A model generated the notes under the pieces. It made no database searches, was not told where the DNA came from, and saw nothing but the letters and a program-made list of their open reading frames with translations. Positions 1 to 6,610 of a DNA stretch of 13,713 nt are shown piece after piece. The stretch's first letter is position 1; every line of letters starts with the position of its first letter. Source of the stretch: Atlantibacter sp032075065 (GTDB taxonomy: Bacteria > Pseudomonadota > Gammaproteobacteria > Enterobacterales > Enterobacteriaceae). The position numbers and the translations under genes were made by a program. The DNA lies in the NCBI RefSeq assembly GCF_032075065.1, contig NZ_DAMAZC010000118.1:1-13713 (forward strand), written 5' to 3'.

Positions 1-382
1 CCACCATGGCGCGGATGGTGCTGCTCCAGGAGGAGATGCCCACTAAATCATCAGGCCGCAGCCGCGTTTCTACGTAATGCGCGGCGGCGCTGCCAATGGC
101 GTGTTTGATTTGCGCCGATGACGCCGGTTCATCCACATCCACCACAATTGCCTGGCGGATGCCGTATTTCTGCTCCAGCGCGTTCTCCAGCGACAGAAAA
201 ATATTCGGCGGTTGGATCACGCTGATTTTCACCACCCCTTCTTTCTGGCAGCGGGTGATGGCACGCGAGACAAATGACTGCGAAAGTTGCAGAAGGCCAG
301 CAATTTCAGATTGCTTCATTCCATCGACATAATAGAGCGTGGCGATTTTCACCAGTAGCCGTTGTTCATCCTGTTTTGACAT
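1..382 (-). CDS. SorC/DeoR-family sugar-responsive transcriptional regulator (partial, LsrR-like)
   Basis: This leftward gene starts at ATG 382-380 and runs off the left edge, leaving about 127 N-terminal residues. A very strong Shine-Dalgarno (AGGAGGT, minus strand, 386-392) fixes the start. Residues about 22-43 form a helix-turn-helix (KQSEIAGLLQLSQSFVSRAI), and from about residue 58 the sequence fits the start of the SorC-type sugar-phosphate-binding domain (IRQAIVVDVDEP, then LVGISSWSSTIRAMV near the edge). Family members usually exceed 300 residues, so about 60% is missing. SorC-type regulators are typically tetrameric repressors released by a phosphorylated sugar. Its divergent position next to the sugar operon makes it the likely local regulator, with the operon's own phosphorylated intermediate as an inferred effector. 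Family assignment is firm; effector and target sites are inferred. Confidence 0.9.
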   Translation of the reverse strand, partial: MSKQDEQRLLVKIATLYYVDGMKQSEIAGLLQLSQSFVSRAITRCQKEGVVKISVIQPPNIFLSLENALEQKYGIRQAIVVDVDEPASSAQIKHAIGSAAAHYVETRLRPDDLVGISSWSSTIRAMV

Positions 383-407
383 AGCACCTCCTGAGTCCCC
401 CTGTATT

Positions 408-427
408 TTTATTCAAGACTGAATAAA
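408..427. promoter_or_regulatory. Inverted repeat in the divergent promoter region (candidate operator)
   Basis: TTTATTCA at 408-415 and TGAATAAA at 420-427 are perfect 8-nt complements with a 4-nt spacer. The site lies 26-45 nt upstream of the regulator start codon, where binding could autoregulate it. The half-site TGAATA is the same as at 561-576 and 4798-4809, but here the halves are in the opposite order, so it may not bind the protein in the same way. Function is inferred. Confidence 0.45.
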
Positions 428-463
428 TAACAAGTAAGGCCCCTTTTTGACCCAAAAGTGAAC

Positions 464-486
464 AAATTGTGATCGCTTTCGCCTTT
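464..486 (+). promoter_or_regulatory. Possible CRP-cAMP binding site
   Basis: The left half TTGTGA (467-472) matches the CRP half-site TGTGA exactly. The right half, six bases on, is TCGCC (479-483) against TCACA, three of five. Its centre lies about 70 bp before the start site predicted from the 510-538 promoter, a distance compatible with class I activation. Catabolite control is expected for a sugar operon, but the site is degenerate. Confidence 0.35.
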
Positions 487-509
487 TCATCATTTCGCTG
501 AATAGACCG

Positions 510-538
510 TAGACAGATCAGGTTCCGGGGCATATGGT
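510..538 (+). promoter_or_regulatory. Candidate sigma70 promoter of the sugar operon
   Basis: TAGACA (510-515) and TATGGT (533-538) are separated by 17 bp and match the -35 and -10 consensus at about four of six positions each. Transcription would start near 545, giving a leader of about 45 nt that contains the 561-576 palindrome. A copy of the half-site TTGAATA (543-549) would cover the start site. The promoter is weak by sequence, which fits an activator-dependent operon. Confidence 0.35.
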
Positions 539-560
539 TACATTGAATAATAAATCATGT

Positions 561-576
561 TTGAATATATATTCAA
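561..576. promoter_or_regulatory. 16-bp perfect palindrome TTGAATATATATTCAA, candidate operator
   Basis: The 16 bases are a perfect palindrome ending 13 nt before the binding-protein start codon and next to its Shine-Dalgarno. A further half-site TTGAATA lies 18 bp upstream (543-549). The layout (inward TTGAA...TTCAA halves plus an extra half-site) resembles operators described for SorC-family regulators such as Bacillus DeoR, as I recall. Binding by the divergent SorC-type regulator is inferred. Confidence 0.6.
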
Positions 577-589
577 TGTGGAGATAAAA

Positions 590-1531
590 ATGAAACATAC
601 CCTACTGAAAGCATCATTAGTGGCTGCGTTGTTTGCGGCTTCTGCCAACCTCTATGCCGCTGACAATGGACTGATTGCCATTATCACCCCTTCACACGAC
701 AACCCATTCTTTAAAGCTGAAGCGGACGGCGCTGCCGCTAAAGCCAAAGAGCTCGGCTACACCACGCTGGTGGCATCGCATGACGATGACGTAAACAAGC
801 AGAACCAGCTGATTGAGACCGCCATCGCCCGTAAAGCCAAAGCGATTATTCTCGATAACGCCGGTGCGGACGCCACCGTCGGCCCGCTGGAAAAAGCTAA
901 AGCCGCTGGCGTTCCGGCATTCCTGATCGACCGTGAAATCAACAAAACCGGCGTCGCGGTGGCCCAGATTGTGTCTAACAACTATCAGGGCGCGCAGCTC
1001 GGCGCAGAGAAATTCGCCAAACTGCTCGACGGCAAAGGCAAATACGTTGAGCTGCTGGGCCGCCAGTCGGATACCAACGCCCACGTGCGCTCTCAGGGCT
1101 ATCACGACATCCTCGACGATTACCCGGACATGAAAATGGTGGCCCAGCAGACCGCCAACTGGAGCCAGACCGAAGCTTTCAACCGTATGGAAGCCATTCT
1201 GCAAACCCAGCCGGACATCGTCGGCGTGATCTCCGGTAACGACACCATGGCGCTGGGCGCAGAAGCGGCGCTGAAAGCGGCGGGCAAAACCAACGTGATC
1301 GTGGTGGGCTTCGACGGCAGCGACTATGTGCGCGATTCAATTAAAGCCGGCAGCAATATCAAAGCCACCGTGTTGCAACCGGGCTGGGAGCAGGCGCAGA
1401 TGGCGGTAGTCCAGGCGGATTACTACCTGAAAAACGGCAAAGCCAAAGAGCAGGAAAAACAGTTGATGGACTGCGTGCTGATTGACGATTCCAACGCCTC
1501 CAAACTGAACACCTTCAAACTGAGCAACTAA
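590..1531 (+). CDS. Periplasmic sugar-binding protein of an ABC importer (RbsB-like, Peripla_BP_4)
   Basis: This 313-residue solute-binding protein captures a sugar in the periplasm and delivers it to the permease and ATPase encoded downstream. The start at 590 follows GGAG (580-583) at a 6-nt distance and gives a clean Sec signal peptide: MKH, a hydrophobic stretch, then a cleavage site after residue 23 or 24 (NLYA/A). An ATG at 557 in the same frame would add 11 residues that spoil the signal and lie across the palindrome. Mature features are typical of the ribose-binding type: IAIITPSHDNPFFKAEADGA near the N terminus, a central VELLGRQSDTNAHVRSQGYHD segment, GVISGNDTMALGAEAAL and VVGFDGSD. 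The ligand cannot be read from sequence. The linked enzymes suggest D-apiose or another pentose. Confidence 0.93.
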   Translation: MKHTLLKASLVAALFAASANLYAADNGLIAIITPSHDNPFFKAEADGAAAKAKELGYTTLVASHDDDVNKQNQLIETAIARKAKAIILDNAGADATVGPLEKAKAAGVPAFLIDREINKTGVAVAQIVSNNYQGAQLGAEKFAKLLDGKGKYVELLGRQSDTNAHVRSQGYHDILDDYPDMKMVAQQTANWSQTEAFNRMEAILQTQPDIVGVISGNDTMALGAEAALKAAGKTNVIVVGFDGSDYVRDSIKAGSNIKATVLQPGWEQAQMAVVQADYYLKNGKAKEQEKQLMDCVLIDDSNASKLNTFKLSN

Positions 1532-1543
1532 GCCGGAGGTTGT

Positions 1544-2137
1544 ATGTCGTTGAAACAATGGGGTATTGGCGTGTTGTGTTGCAGTACCCTGTTGCTGACT
1601 GCCTGCCGGGTGGTGGATCTGGACGAGAATGGTAAACCGATCATTCCGCCAGATCCCAACGCGAAAGCGAGTTTCGCCAATATGACACCCGCGCAGATAG
1701 CGCAACAAACATGGGACAGCCGGGTCAGCGTCCCGGCGCGCGACCATGCGCTGGATGCCGCGACGTTGCCCAACAGCCCGACGCCGCAAAGCGTGTTTGT
1801 GCGCCTGCACAGCAACATCGAGAAAGTCGATTTAACCAACCCACGCGAACGGTCAGTGACCGTGACGCTGAATAATAAGCCGCTGGAGGTCCAGATTGGG
1901 CCGCTGATCAGGGGCAATGCGGTGCGCGATGCCGCCGGTTTTAAATTTGAGGATTTCACCAACCAGGTCCAGTTTGCTCAGCTTTCCAAAGCCTATAACC
2001 GCGAAGCGGTGAAACACCTGCCGCCGATTGACGCCGCCTGGCAGCAGCAGCCGGTGACGATGCTGATCGCCGGAAATCTCAAAGATGGCGTGCTGTCCGA
2101 CGCCGTGGCGCTGGATATCCAGCAGGGAGCGAAATAA
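1544..2137 (+). CDS. DUF2291-family lipoprotein linked to the sugar ABC transporter
   Basis: This 197-residue protein has a lipobox LLTAC with the modified cysteine at residue 21. The following residue is Arg, not Asp, so sorting to the outer membrane is expected. The remainder is soluble (VVDLDENGKPIIPPDPNAKASF near the start) and matches my memory of DUF2291, a predicted periplasmic lipoprotein family found inside sugar ABC operons. It follows the binding protein by 12 nt, with GGAGG four bases before its ATG. Its stop codon shares one base with the ATPase start (TAATG), indicating translational coupling. No biochemical function is known to me. Position suggests a role in docking or assembly of the importer, or in moving the substrate across the periplasm. 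Confidence 0.82.
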   Translation: MSLKQWGIGVLCCSTLLLTACRVVDLDENGKPIIPPDPNAKASFANMTPAQIAQQTWDSRVSVPARDHALDAATLPNSPTPQSVFVRLHSNIEKVDLTNPRERSVTVTLNNKPLEVQIGPLIRGNAVRDAAGFKFEDFTNQVQFAQLSKAYNREAVKHLPPIDAAWQQQPVTMLIAGNLKDGVLSDAVALDIQQGAK

Positions 2138-3651
2138 TGCAGGATCCGATTGTTTTGCGTACCCGCGGCGTGTCGATGCTATTCCCCGGCACCGTGGCGC
2201 TGGATAACGTCGATTACAACGTCTGGCGCGGCAAGGTGAATGTGATTATCGGCGAGAACGGCGCGGGGAAATCCACGCTGATGAAAATCCTCGCCGGCGT
2301 ACAGCAGCCAAGTACCGGCACCATCGAACTCAACGGCAAGCCGGTGCATTTCGCTAATACCCGCGACGCCGCCGCACACGGCATCGGCATGGTGCATCAG
2401 GAGCTTAACCTGTTTGAGAACCTGACCGTGGCGGAAAACATTTTTCTGGGCCGCGAGCTACAACAGGGGCTGAAGCCGATTGATGAAGCCACCCAGATCC
2501 AGCGCAGCGCGGAACTGCTCAAGCGCCTCGACCAGCCTATCTCGCCAAACGAGCAGGTGGCGAACCTGAAAGTCGGCCAGCAGCAGCTGGTGGAAATCGC
2601 CAAGGCGCTGGCGGAAGACGCGGATATTTTAATCCTCGACGAGCCGACTTCGGCGCTGAGTAAAACCGAAGTGGAGATCCTGTTCCGGGTGATCCGCGAA
2701 CTCACGCGCCAGGGTGTCTCCATCATCTATATCTCCCACCGGCTGGAAGAGCTGATGGCGATTGGCGATGTGATCACCATTCTGCGCGACGGCAAGTTCC
2801 AGGCCGAAGCCCAGGTCAGCGACATCGACGTGCCGTGGATCGTGCGCGAAATGCTCGGCAGCGAGCCGGTGTCCAGTTTCCTGACGCCGGGCCGTGAGTT
2901 TGGCGCGCCGGTGCTTGAAGCGGAGCACATCACCTGCGTCAACGCTTCGGGCAATGCGGTGGTGGACGATGTGACCTTTAACGTGCGCACCGGGGAGATC
3001 GTCGGCATTTACGGGCTGATGGGCGCGGGCCGCACCGAGCTGTTCGAGTGCCTGCTCGGCACCAATCGTAACTATCTCGGCAAACTGTGGCTGGACAGCA
3101 AACCGGTGCCGCCGCGTTTATCCACGGCGGAGCGCATCCGCATGGGGATGAGCCTGGTGCCGGAGGACCGCAAGCGCACCGGCATCTTCCCGATCTCGTC
3201 GGTAGCCAGCAATCTGACCATCGCCAGCCTGTGGCGGCGCTTGCAGAGCGGGTTCGCGATTTCCCGGCGCGATGAGGAACAGGTGGTGGCGACCACCATC
3301 GGCAATCTGTCGATCAAGGTCTCCTCGCCGGAAGTAGAAATTCAGGCGCTGAGCGGCGGCAACCAGCAAAAAGTGGTGATTGGCCGTTCGCTGCTCACCA
3401 ACCCCAAGCTTTTGCTGCTGGATGAACCGACGCGCGGTATCGACGTGGGCGCCAAAGCCGACGTGTTCCGCATGATGGTGCAGCTCTCCGAACAGGGTAT
3501 CGCGGTGGTGTTTTCCACCTCGGATTTGAAAGAAATTATGGCGGTGTCGGACCGCATCCTGGTGATGTCCGGCGGCAAAGTGACCGCTGATATTCCCCGT
3601 GAAAACGCCGAAGAGTCGGCATTGGTTTCCGCTAGTGCACAAGGGTTCTGA
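2137..3651 (+). CDS. Sugar ABC transporter ATPase, two nucleotide-binding domains (RbsA/MglA/XylG type)
   Basis: This 504-residue cytoplasmic protein is the energising subunit of a class-2 carbohydrate importer, with two fused ATPase domains. Domain 1 has Walker A GENGAGKST (residues 39-47), a degenerate signature around VGQQQ and Walker B ILDEPTSAL (DEP about 168-170). Domain 2 has a degenerate Walker A (GLMGAGRTE, Lys replaced by Arg), a canonical LSGGNQQK signature (about 405) and Walker B LLDEPTRGIDVG (DEP about 429). This asymmetry, with a catalytically poor second P-loop, is normal for RbsA and MglA. Length is typical of the family. The gene overlaps the DUF2291 gene by one base and is followed after one base by the permease gene. 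Confidence 0.95.
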   Translation: MQDPIVLRTRGVSMLFPGTVALDNVDYNVWRGKVNVIIGENGAGKSTLMKILAGVQQPSTGTIELNGKPVHFANTRDAAAHGIGMVHQELNLFENLTVAENIFLGRELQQGLKPIDEATQIQRSAELLKRLDQPISPNEQVANLKVGQQQLVEIAKALAEDADILILDEPTSALSKTEVEILFRVIRELTRQGVSIIYISHRLEELMAIGDVITILRDGKFQAEAQVSDIDVPWIVREMLGSEPVSSFLTPGREFGAPVLEAEHITCVNASGNAVVDDVTFNVRTGEIVGIYGLMGAGRTELFECLLGTNRNYLGKLWLDSKPVPPRLSTAERIRMGMSLVPEDRKRTGIFPISSVASNLTIASLWRRLQSGFAISRRDEEQVVATTIGNLSIKVSSPEVEIQALSGGNQQKVVIGRSLLTNPKLLLLDEPTRGIDVGAKADVFRMMVQLSEQGIAVVFSTSDLKEIMAVSDRILVMSGGKVTADIPRENAEESALVSASAQGF

Positions 3652-3652
3652 T

Positions 3653-4753
3653 ATGAAAACGAATGAGACAGTCGCGCTTAACGCAAGACCCGCCTCGCTA
3701 TTCAGTTCGCGGGAAAATATCCTCCTGCTGCTGTTAAAGCTGCGCACCTTTATTGCGCTGTTTTTGATAGTCGGCTTTTTCTCCATCATGGTGCCCGACT
3801 TCCTCGCCATGGGCAGTATGGTGATCATGATTAAACACATCGCCATCAACGCCTTCCTGGCGCTCGGCATCACCTTTGTGATTATCACCGCGGGCATTGA
3901 CCTGTCCATCGGCGCGACTCTCGGGCTGTGCGGAATGATCGCCGGGTGGCTGATCACCAAAGGCATCGTGCTGCCGATGTTCGGCATCGCGATTTTCCCC
4001 AGCGTCTGGGTGATTGTGCCGTTAGTGCTGCTGATTGGCGGGCTGATCGGCGCCACCAACGGCTGGATCATCACCCGCTATAACGTGGCCCCGTTTATCT
4101 GCACCCTCGGCACCATGTACGTACTGCGCGGCGCGGCGATGCTGACGTCGGGAGGCGAAACCTTCCCCGGCCTCTCGGGTAACCCGCAGTTGGGCAACAC
4201 CGGTTTTGATGAAATCGGCGCGGGTAACTTCCTCGGTATGCCCTGGGCTATCTGGATGATGATTGTGCTGGCAATTGCTATCGCCTATGTCGCCCGTCGC
4301 CTGCCCTTTGGCCGCCACGTTTACGCCATCGGCGATAACGAACGCGCTGCCGAACTGTCCGGCGTGAAAGTAAAACAGGTAAAAATTTGGGTTTATACCC
4401 TCTCCGGCTTCTGCGCCGCTATCGCCGGGATTGTGGTCTCTGCGCAGCTGGTGGCGAGCCACCCGGCGAACGGTACCGCCTTTGAGATGAACGCTATCGC
4501 GGCGGTGGTGCTCGGCGGAACCTCGCTGGCAGGCGGACGCGGCACCATTCTCGGCACCCTGGTCGGCGCGTTTGTTATCGGTTTCCTGGCCGATGGGCTG
4601 GTGATGATGGGCGTCAGCGAGTTCTGGCAGATGGTGATCAAAGGCATCGTGATTATTGTGGCGGTGATTATCGACCAGATGCAAAACCGGATGCAGCAAA
4701 AAGCCGCCGTGGTGGCCCAGAAAGTCGCGATGGAAGGTAACGCAAAAGCGTAG
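3653..4753 (+). CDS. Sugar ABC transporter permease (RbsC type, BPD_transp_2)
   Basis: This 366-residue inner-membrane protein has many hydrophobic segments, the first near residues 25-48, and conserved RbsC-type stretches: TFVIITAGIDLSIGA, NVAPFICTLGTMYVLRG, and the cytoplasmic coupling loop AVVLGGTSLAGGRGTILGTL near residues 284-303. It forms the sugar channel with the ATPase before it. The start at 3653 lies one base after the ATPase stop, which implies coupled translation. An in-frame ATG at 3599 would overlap the ATPase by 53 bases and add a non-membrane tail, so I rejected it. The C terminus carries a polar extension of about 20 residues (QNRMQQKAAVVAQK). Substrate is not determined by sequence. 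Confidence 0.94.
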   Translation: MKTNETVALNARPASLFSSRENILLLLLKLRTFIALFLIVGFFSIMVPDFLAMGSMVIMIKHIAINAFLALGITFVIITAGIDLSIGATLGLCGMIAGWLITKGIVLPMFGIAIFPSVWVIVPLVLLIGGLIGATNGWIITRYNVAPFICTLGTMYVLRGAAMLTSGGETFPGLSGNPQLGNTGFDEIGAGNFLGMPWAIWMMIVLAIAIAYVARRLPFGRHVYAIGDNERAAELSGVKVKQVKIWVYTLSGFCAAIAGIVVSAQLVASHPANGTAFEMNAIAAVVLGGTSLAGGRGTILGTLVGAFVIGFLADGLVMMGVSEFWQMVIKGIVIIVAVIIDQMQNRMQQKAAVVAQKVAMEGNAKA

Positions 4754-4788
4754 CGCGTCACAGTTTGGTTCGAAAGGCGCTTTTTTTT
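4752..4788 (+). terminator. Weak terminator-like or attenuator element between permease and transketolase genes
   Basis: AGCGC (4752-4756) can pair with GCGCT (4777-4781) across a 20-nt loop, and the second arm runs into eight T residues (4781-4788). The stem is only 5 bp, so full termination is doubtful. Partial termination here would lower expression of the catabolic genes relative to the transporter genes. Confidence 0.3.
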
Positions 4789-4816
4789 ACCCTTATCGAA
4801 TAAATATTCATATATG
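4787..4816 (+). promoter_or_regulatory. Candidate internal promoter containing an operator-like palindrome
   Basis: TTACCC (4787-4792) and TATATG (4811-4816) could serve as -35 and -10 elements with an 18-bp spacer. Between them lies the inverted repeat GAATA-AA-TATTC (4798-4809), the same half-site and 2-bp spacing as the palindrome at 561-576. The layout suggests that one repressor controls transporter and catabolic genes from two promoters. The promoter elements match consensus only in part. Confidence 0.4.
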
Positions 4817-4840
4817 ATTTTTAATGCAAGAGGTAAACCT

Positions 4841-5671
4841 ATGAATCCGTTTTCATTGTCGGTTGCGGATCTGGAAAAGAAAGCCCGCGCGGTGCGTCGT
4901 CGCATCATAACGCTTAACGCTAACAGCCCGGCAGGCGGGCATACCGGGGCCGATCTCTCTCAGGTTGAGATCCTCACCGCGCTCTATTTCCGAGTAATGA
5001 ACTGCTCGCCGGAATTAGTGAACAGCGACCAGCGCGATATTTATATTCAGTCCAAAGGCCACGCGGTCGGCGGTTACTACTGCGTGCTGGCGGAAGCCGG
5101 GTTTATTCCGGTGGAGTGGCTGTCGACCTATCAGCACGCCGACTCTCACCTGCCCGGCCACCCGGTGAAGCATAAAACCCCGGGCGTGGAATTAAATACC
5201 GGCGCGCTCGGTCACGGGTTACCGGTGGCGGTGGGCATTGCCCTGGCGGCCAAACGCAGCAACAGCTCGCGCCGGGTATTTGTGGTCACCGGCGACGGTG
5301 AACTGGCGGAAGGCAGTAACTGGGAAGCAGCGCTGGTAGCGGCCCATTACCAGCTCGATAACCTGATCATTATTAACGATAAAAACAACTTACAGCTGGC
5401 GGGTTTAACCAAAGATATTCTCAACACCGATCCGCTGGATGAAAAATGGCGCGCGTTTGGCATGGAAGTGACCCAGTGCAGCGGCAACGACATGCAGGAC
5501 GTGGTGACCACCATTGAAGGCCTGAAGCCGGGCGGCAAGCCGCACGTGATTATCGCCAATACCACCAAGGGTGCGGGCGTGTCGTTTATTCAGGGTCGCG
5601 CGGAGTGGCACCACCGGGTGCCGAAAGGTGAAGAAGTGGAACTGGCTCTGGAGGAACTGAAAGATGAGTAA
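4841..5671 (+). CDS. aptA: Transketolase N-terminal subunit (ThDP pyrophosphate-binding half), probable apulose-4-phosphate transketolase subunit A
   Basis: This 276-residue protein is the N-terminal half of a split thiamine-diphosphate transketolase. Visible cofactor and active-site elements are GGH (His34), SKGH (His74), LPGHP (His107), the ThDP/metal motif GDGELAEGSNWEA (GDG at 151-153) with the distal Asn near 179 in INDKNN, and WHH near the C terminus. The ATG at 4841 is preceded by AAGAGG at 7 nt. An earlier in-frame ATG at 4814 has no such site. The next gene overlaps by 8 nt, so the halves are made together. Split transketolases occur in several sugar pathways. With the linked FGGY kinase and isomerase, AptA of D-apiose catabolism is the best match I know. 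AptAB moves a glycolaldehyde unit from apulose-4-phosphate to glyceraldehyde-3-phosphate, leaving dihydroxyacetone phosphate. Family is certain, substrate inferred. Confidence 0.85.
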   Translation: MNPFSLSVADLEKKARAVRRRIITLNANSPAGGHTGADLSQVEILTALYFRVMNCSPELVNSDQRDIYIQSKGHAVGGYYCVLAEAGFIPVEWLSTYQHADSHLPGHPVKHKTPGVELNTGALGHGLPVAVGIALAAKRSNSSRRVFVVTGDGELAEGSNWEAALVAAHYQLDNLIIINDKNNLQLAGLTKDILNTDPLDEKWRAFGMEVTQCSGNDMQDVVTTIEGLKPGGKPHVIIANTTKGAGVSFIQGRAEWHHRVPKGEEVELALEELKDE

Positions 5672-6608
5672 TAGCGAACATCTGGCAACGGTGATGGTAA
5701 ATGCGTTTATCGACGCGGTAGAGCGCGGCGTCGATCTGGTGCCGGTGGTGGCGGACTCTACCTCTACCGCCAAAATCTCGCCGTTTATTAAACAGTTCCC
5801 GGACCGGCTGGTTAACGTCGGCATCGCCGAACAAACTCTGGTGGGCACCGCCGTGGGGCTGTCGATGGGCGGTAAAATCGCCGTCACCTGTAACGCCGCG
5901 CCGTTTTTGATCTCCCGCGCCAACGAGCAGATCAAAGTGGACGTCTGCTACAACAACAGCAACGTCAAACTGTTCGGCCTGAACGCCGGGGCCAGCTACG
6001 GCCCGCTGGCCAGTACCCACCACAGCATCGACGACATCGCCGTGCTGCGCGGTTTCGGCAATATCGAAATCTACGCGCCCTCCTGCCCGGTGGAATGCCG
6101 CCAGATTATCGATTACGCGCTGGATCACGTTGGCCCGGTGTATATCCGCCTCGACGGTAAAGCGCTGCCGGAGTTGCACGACACCAGCTACCGTTTTAAA
6201 CCAGGCGCAATTAACGTACTGCGCGAAGGCGCAGACGTGGCGCTGGTGGCGATGGGTTCGACAGTGCATGAGATCGTCAGCGCCGCCGCCGCGCTGGCGG
6301 ACCAGGGCATCGATGCGGCGGTGATCAACGTGCCGTCGATTCGCCCGTGCGATACCGCCAAGCTGCTGGCGGCGCTGCAAAAATCCCGCCGGGTAATCAC
6401 CGTGGAAGAACACAACATCAACGGCGGCGTCGGCAGCCTGGTGGCGGAAGTGCTGGCAGAAGCCGGATGCGCCATCCCGCTGACCCGGCTGGGCATTGCC
6501 GACGGCGGGTATGCCATCGCCGCCGATCGTAAGGATATGCGCGCCCATCACGGTATTGACGCCGCCGGTGTGGTACGCAAAGCCACTGCGCTGTGTGAAG
6601 GAGCATAA
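5664..6608 (+). CDS. aptB: Transketolase C-terminal subunit (pyrimidine-binding half), probable apulose-4-phosphate transketolase subunit B
   Basis: This 314-residue protein supplies the pyrimidine-binding and C-terminal domains of the split transketolase. GIAEQ at residues 53-57 carries the glutamate (Glu56) that activates the ThDP aminopyrimidine ring. It is followed by the usual NAGASYGPLASTHHSIDDIA segment and, after residue 185, the C-terminal domain with DVALVAMGSTVHE and TVEEHNINGGVGSLVAEVL. The start codon lies 8 nt inside the upstream subunit gene, as in other split transketolases. Its stop is 2 nt before the kinase gene. The holoenzyme should be a heterotetramer with subunit A. Assignment to apulose-4-phosphate depends on operon context. 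A role with xylulose-5-phosphate or another ketose phosphate is not excluded. Confidence 0.85.
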   Translation: MSNSEHLATVMVNAFIDAVERGVDLVPVVADSTSTAKISPFIKQFPDRLVNVGIAEQTLVGTAVGLSMGGKIAVTCNAAPFLISRANEQIKVDVCYNNSNVKLFGLNAGASYGPLASTHHSIDDIAVLRGFGNIEIYAPSCPVECRQIIDYALDHVGPVYIRLDGKALPELHDTSYRFKPGAINVLREGADVALVAMGSTVHEIVSAAAALADQGIDAAVINVPSIRPCDTAKLLAALQKSRRVITVEEHNINGGVGSLVAEVLAEAGCAIPLTRLGIADGGYAIAADRKDMRAHHGIDAAGVVRKATALCEGA

Positions 6609-6610
6609 CC

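Noticed and set aside
96..332. 78-codon rightward frame opposite the SorC-type regulator
   Set aside because: The minus strand encodes an unmistakable helix-turn-helix regulator here; the plus frame has no ribosome site or motif.
557..589. Earlier in-frame start for the sugar-binding protein
   Set aside because: It would place a charged, non-signal segment before the signal peptide, lies across the 16-bp palindrome and has no Shine-Dalgarno, whereas 590 has one.
3118..4074. 318-codon open frame on the minus strand across the ATPase-permease junction
   Set aside because: It overlaps two well-supported genes and has low-complexity content rich in Pro, Ile and Met at one end and His and Arg at the other, typical of antisense shadow translation.
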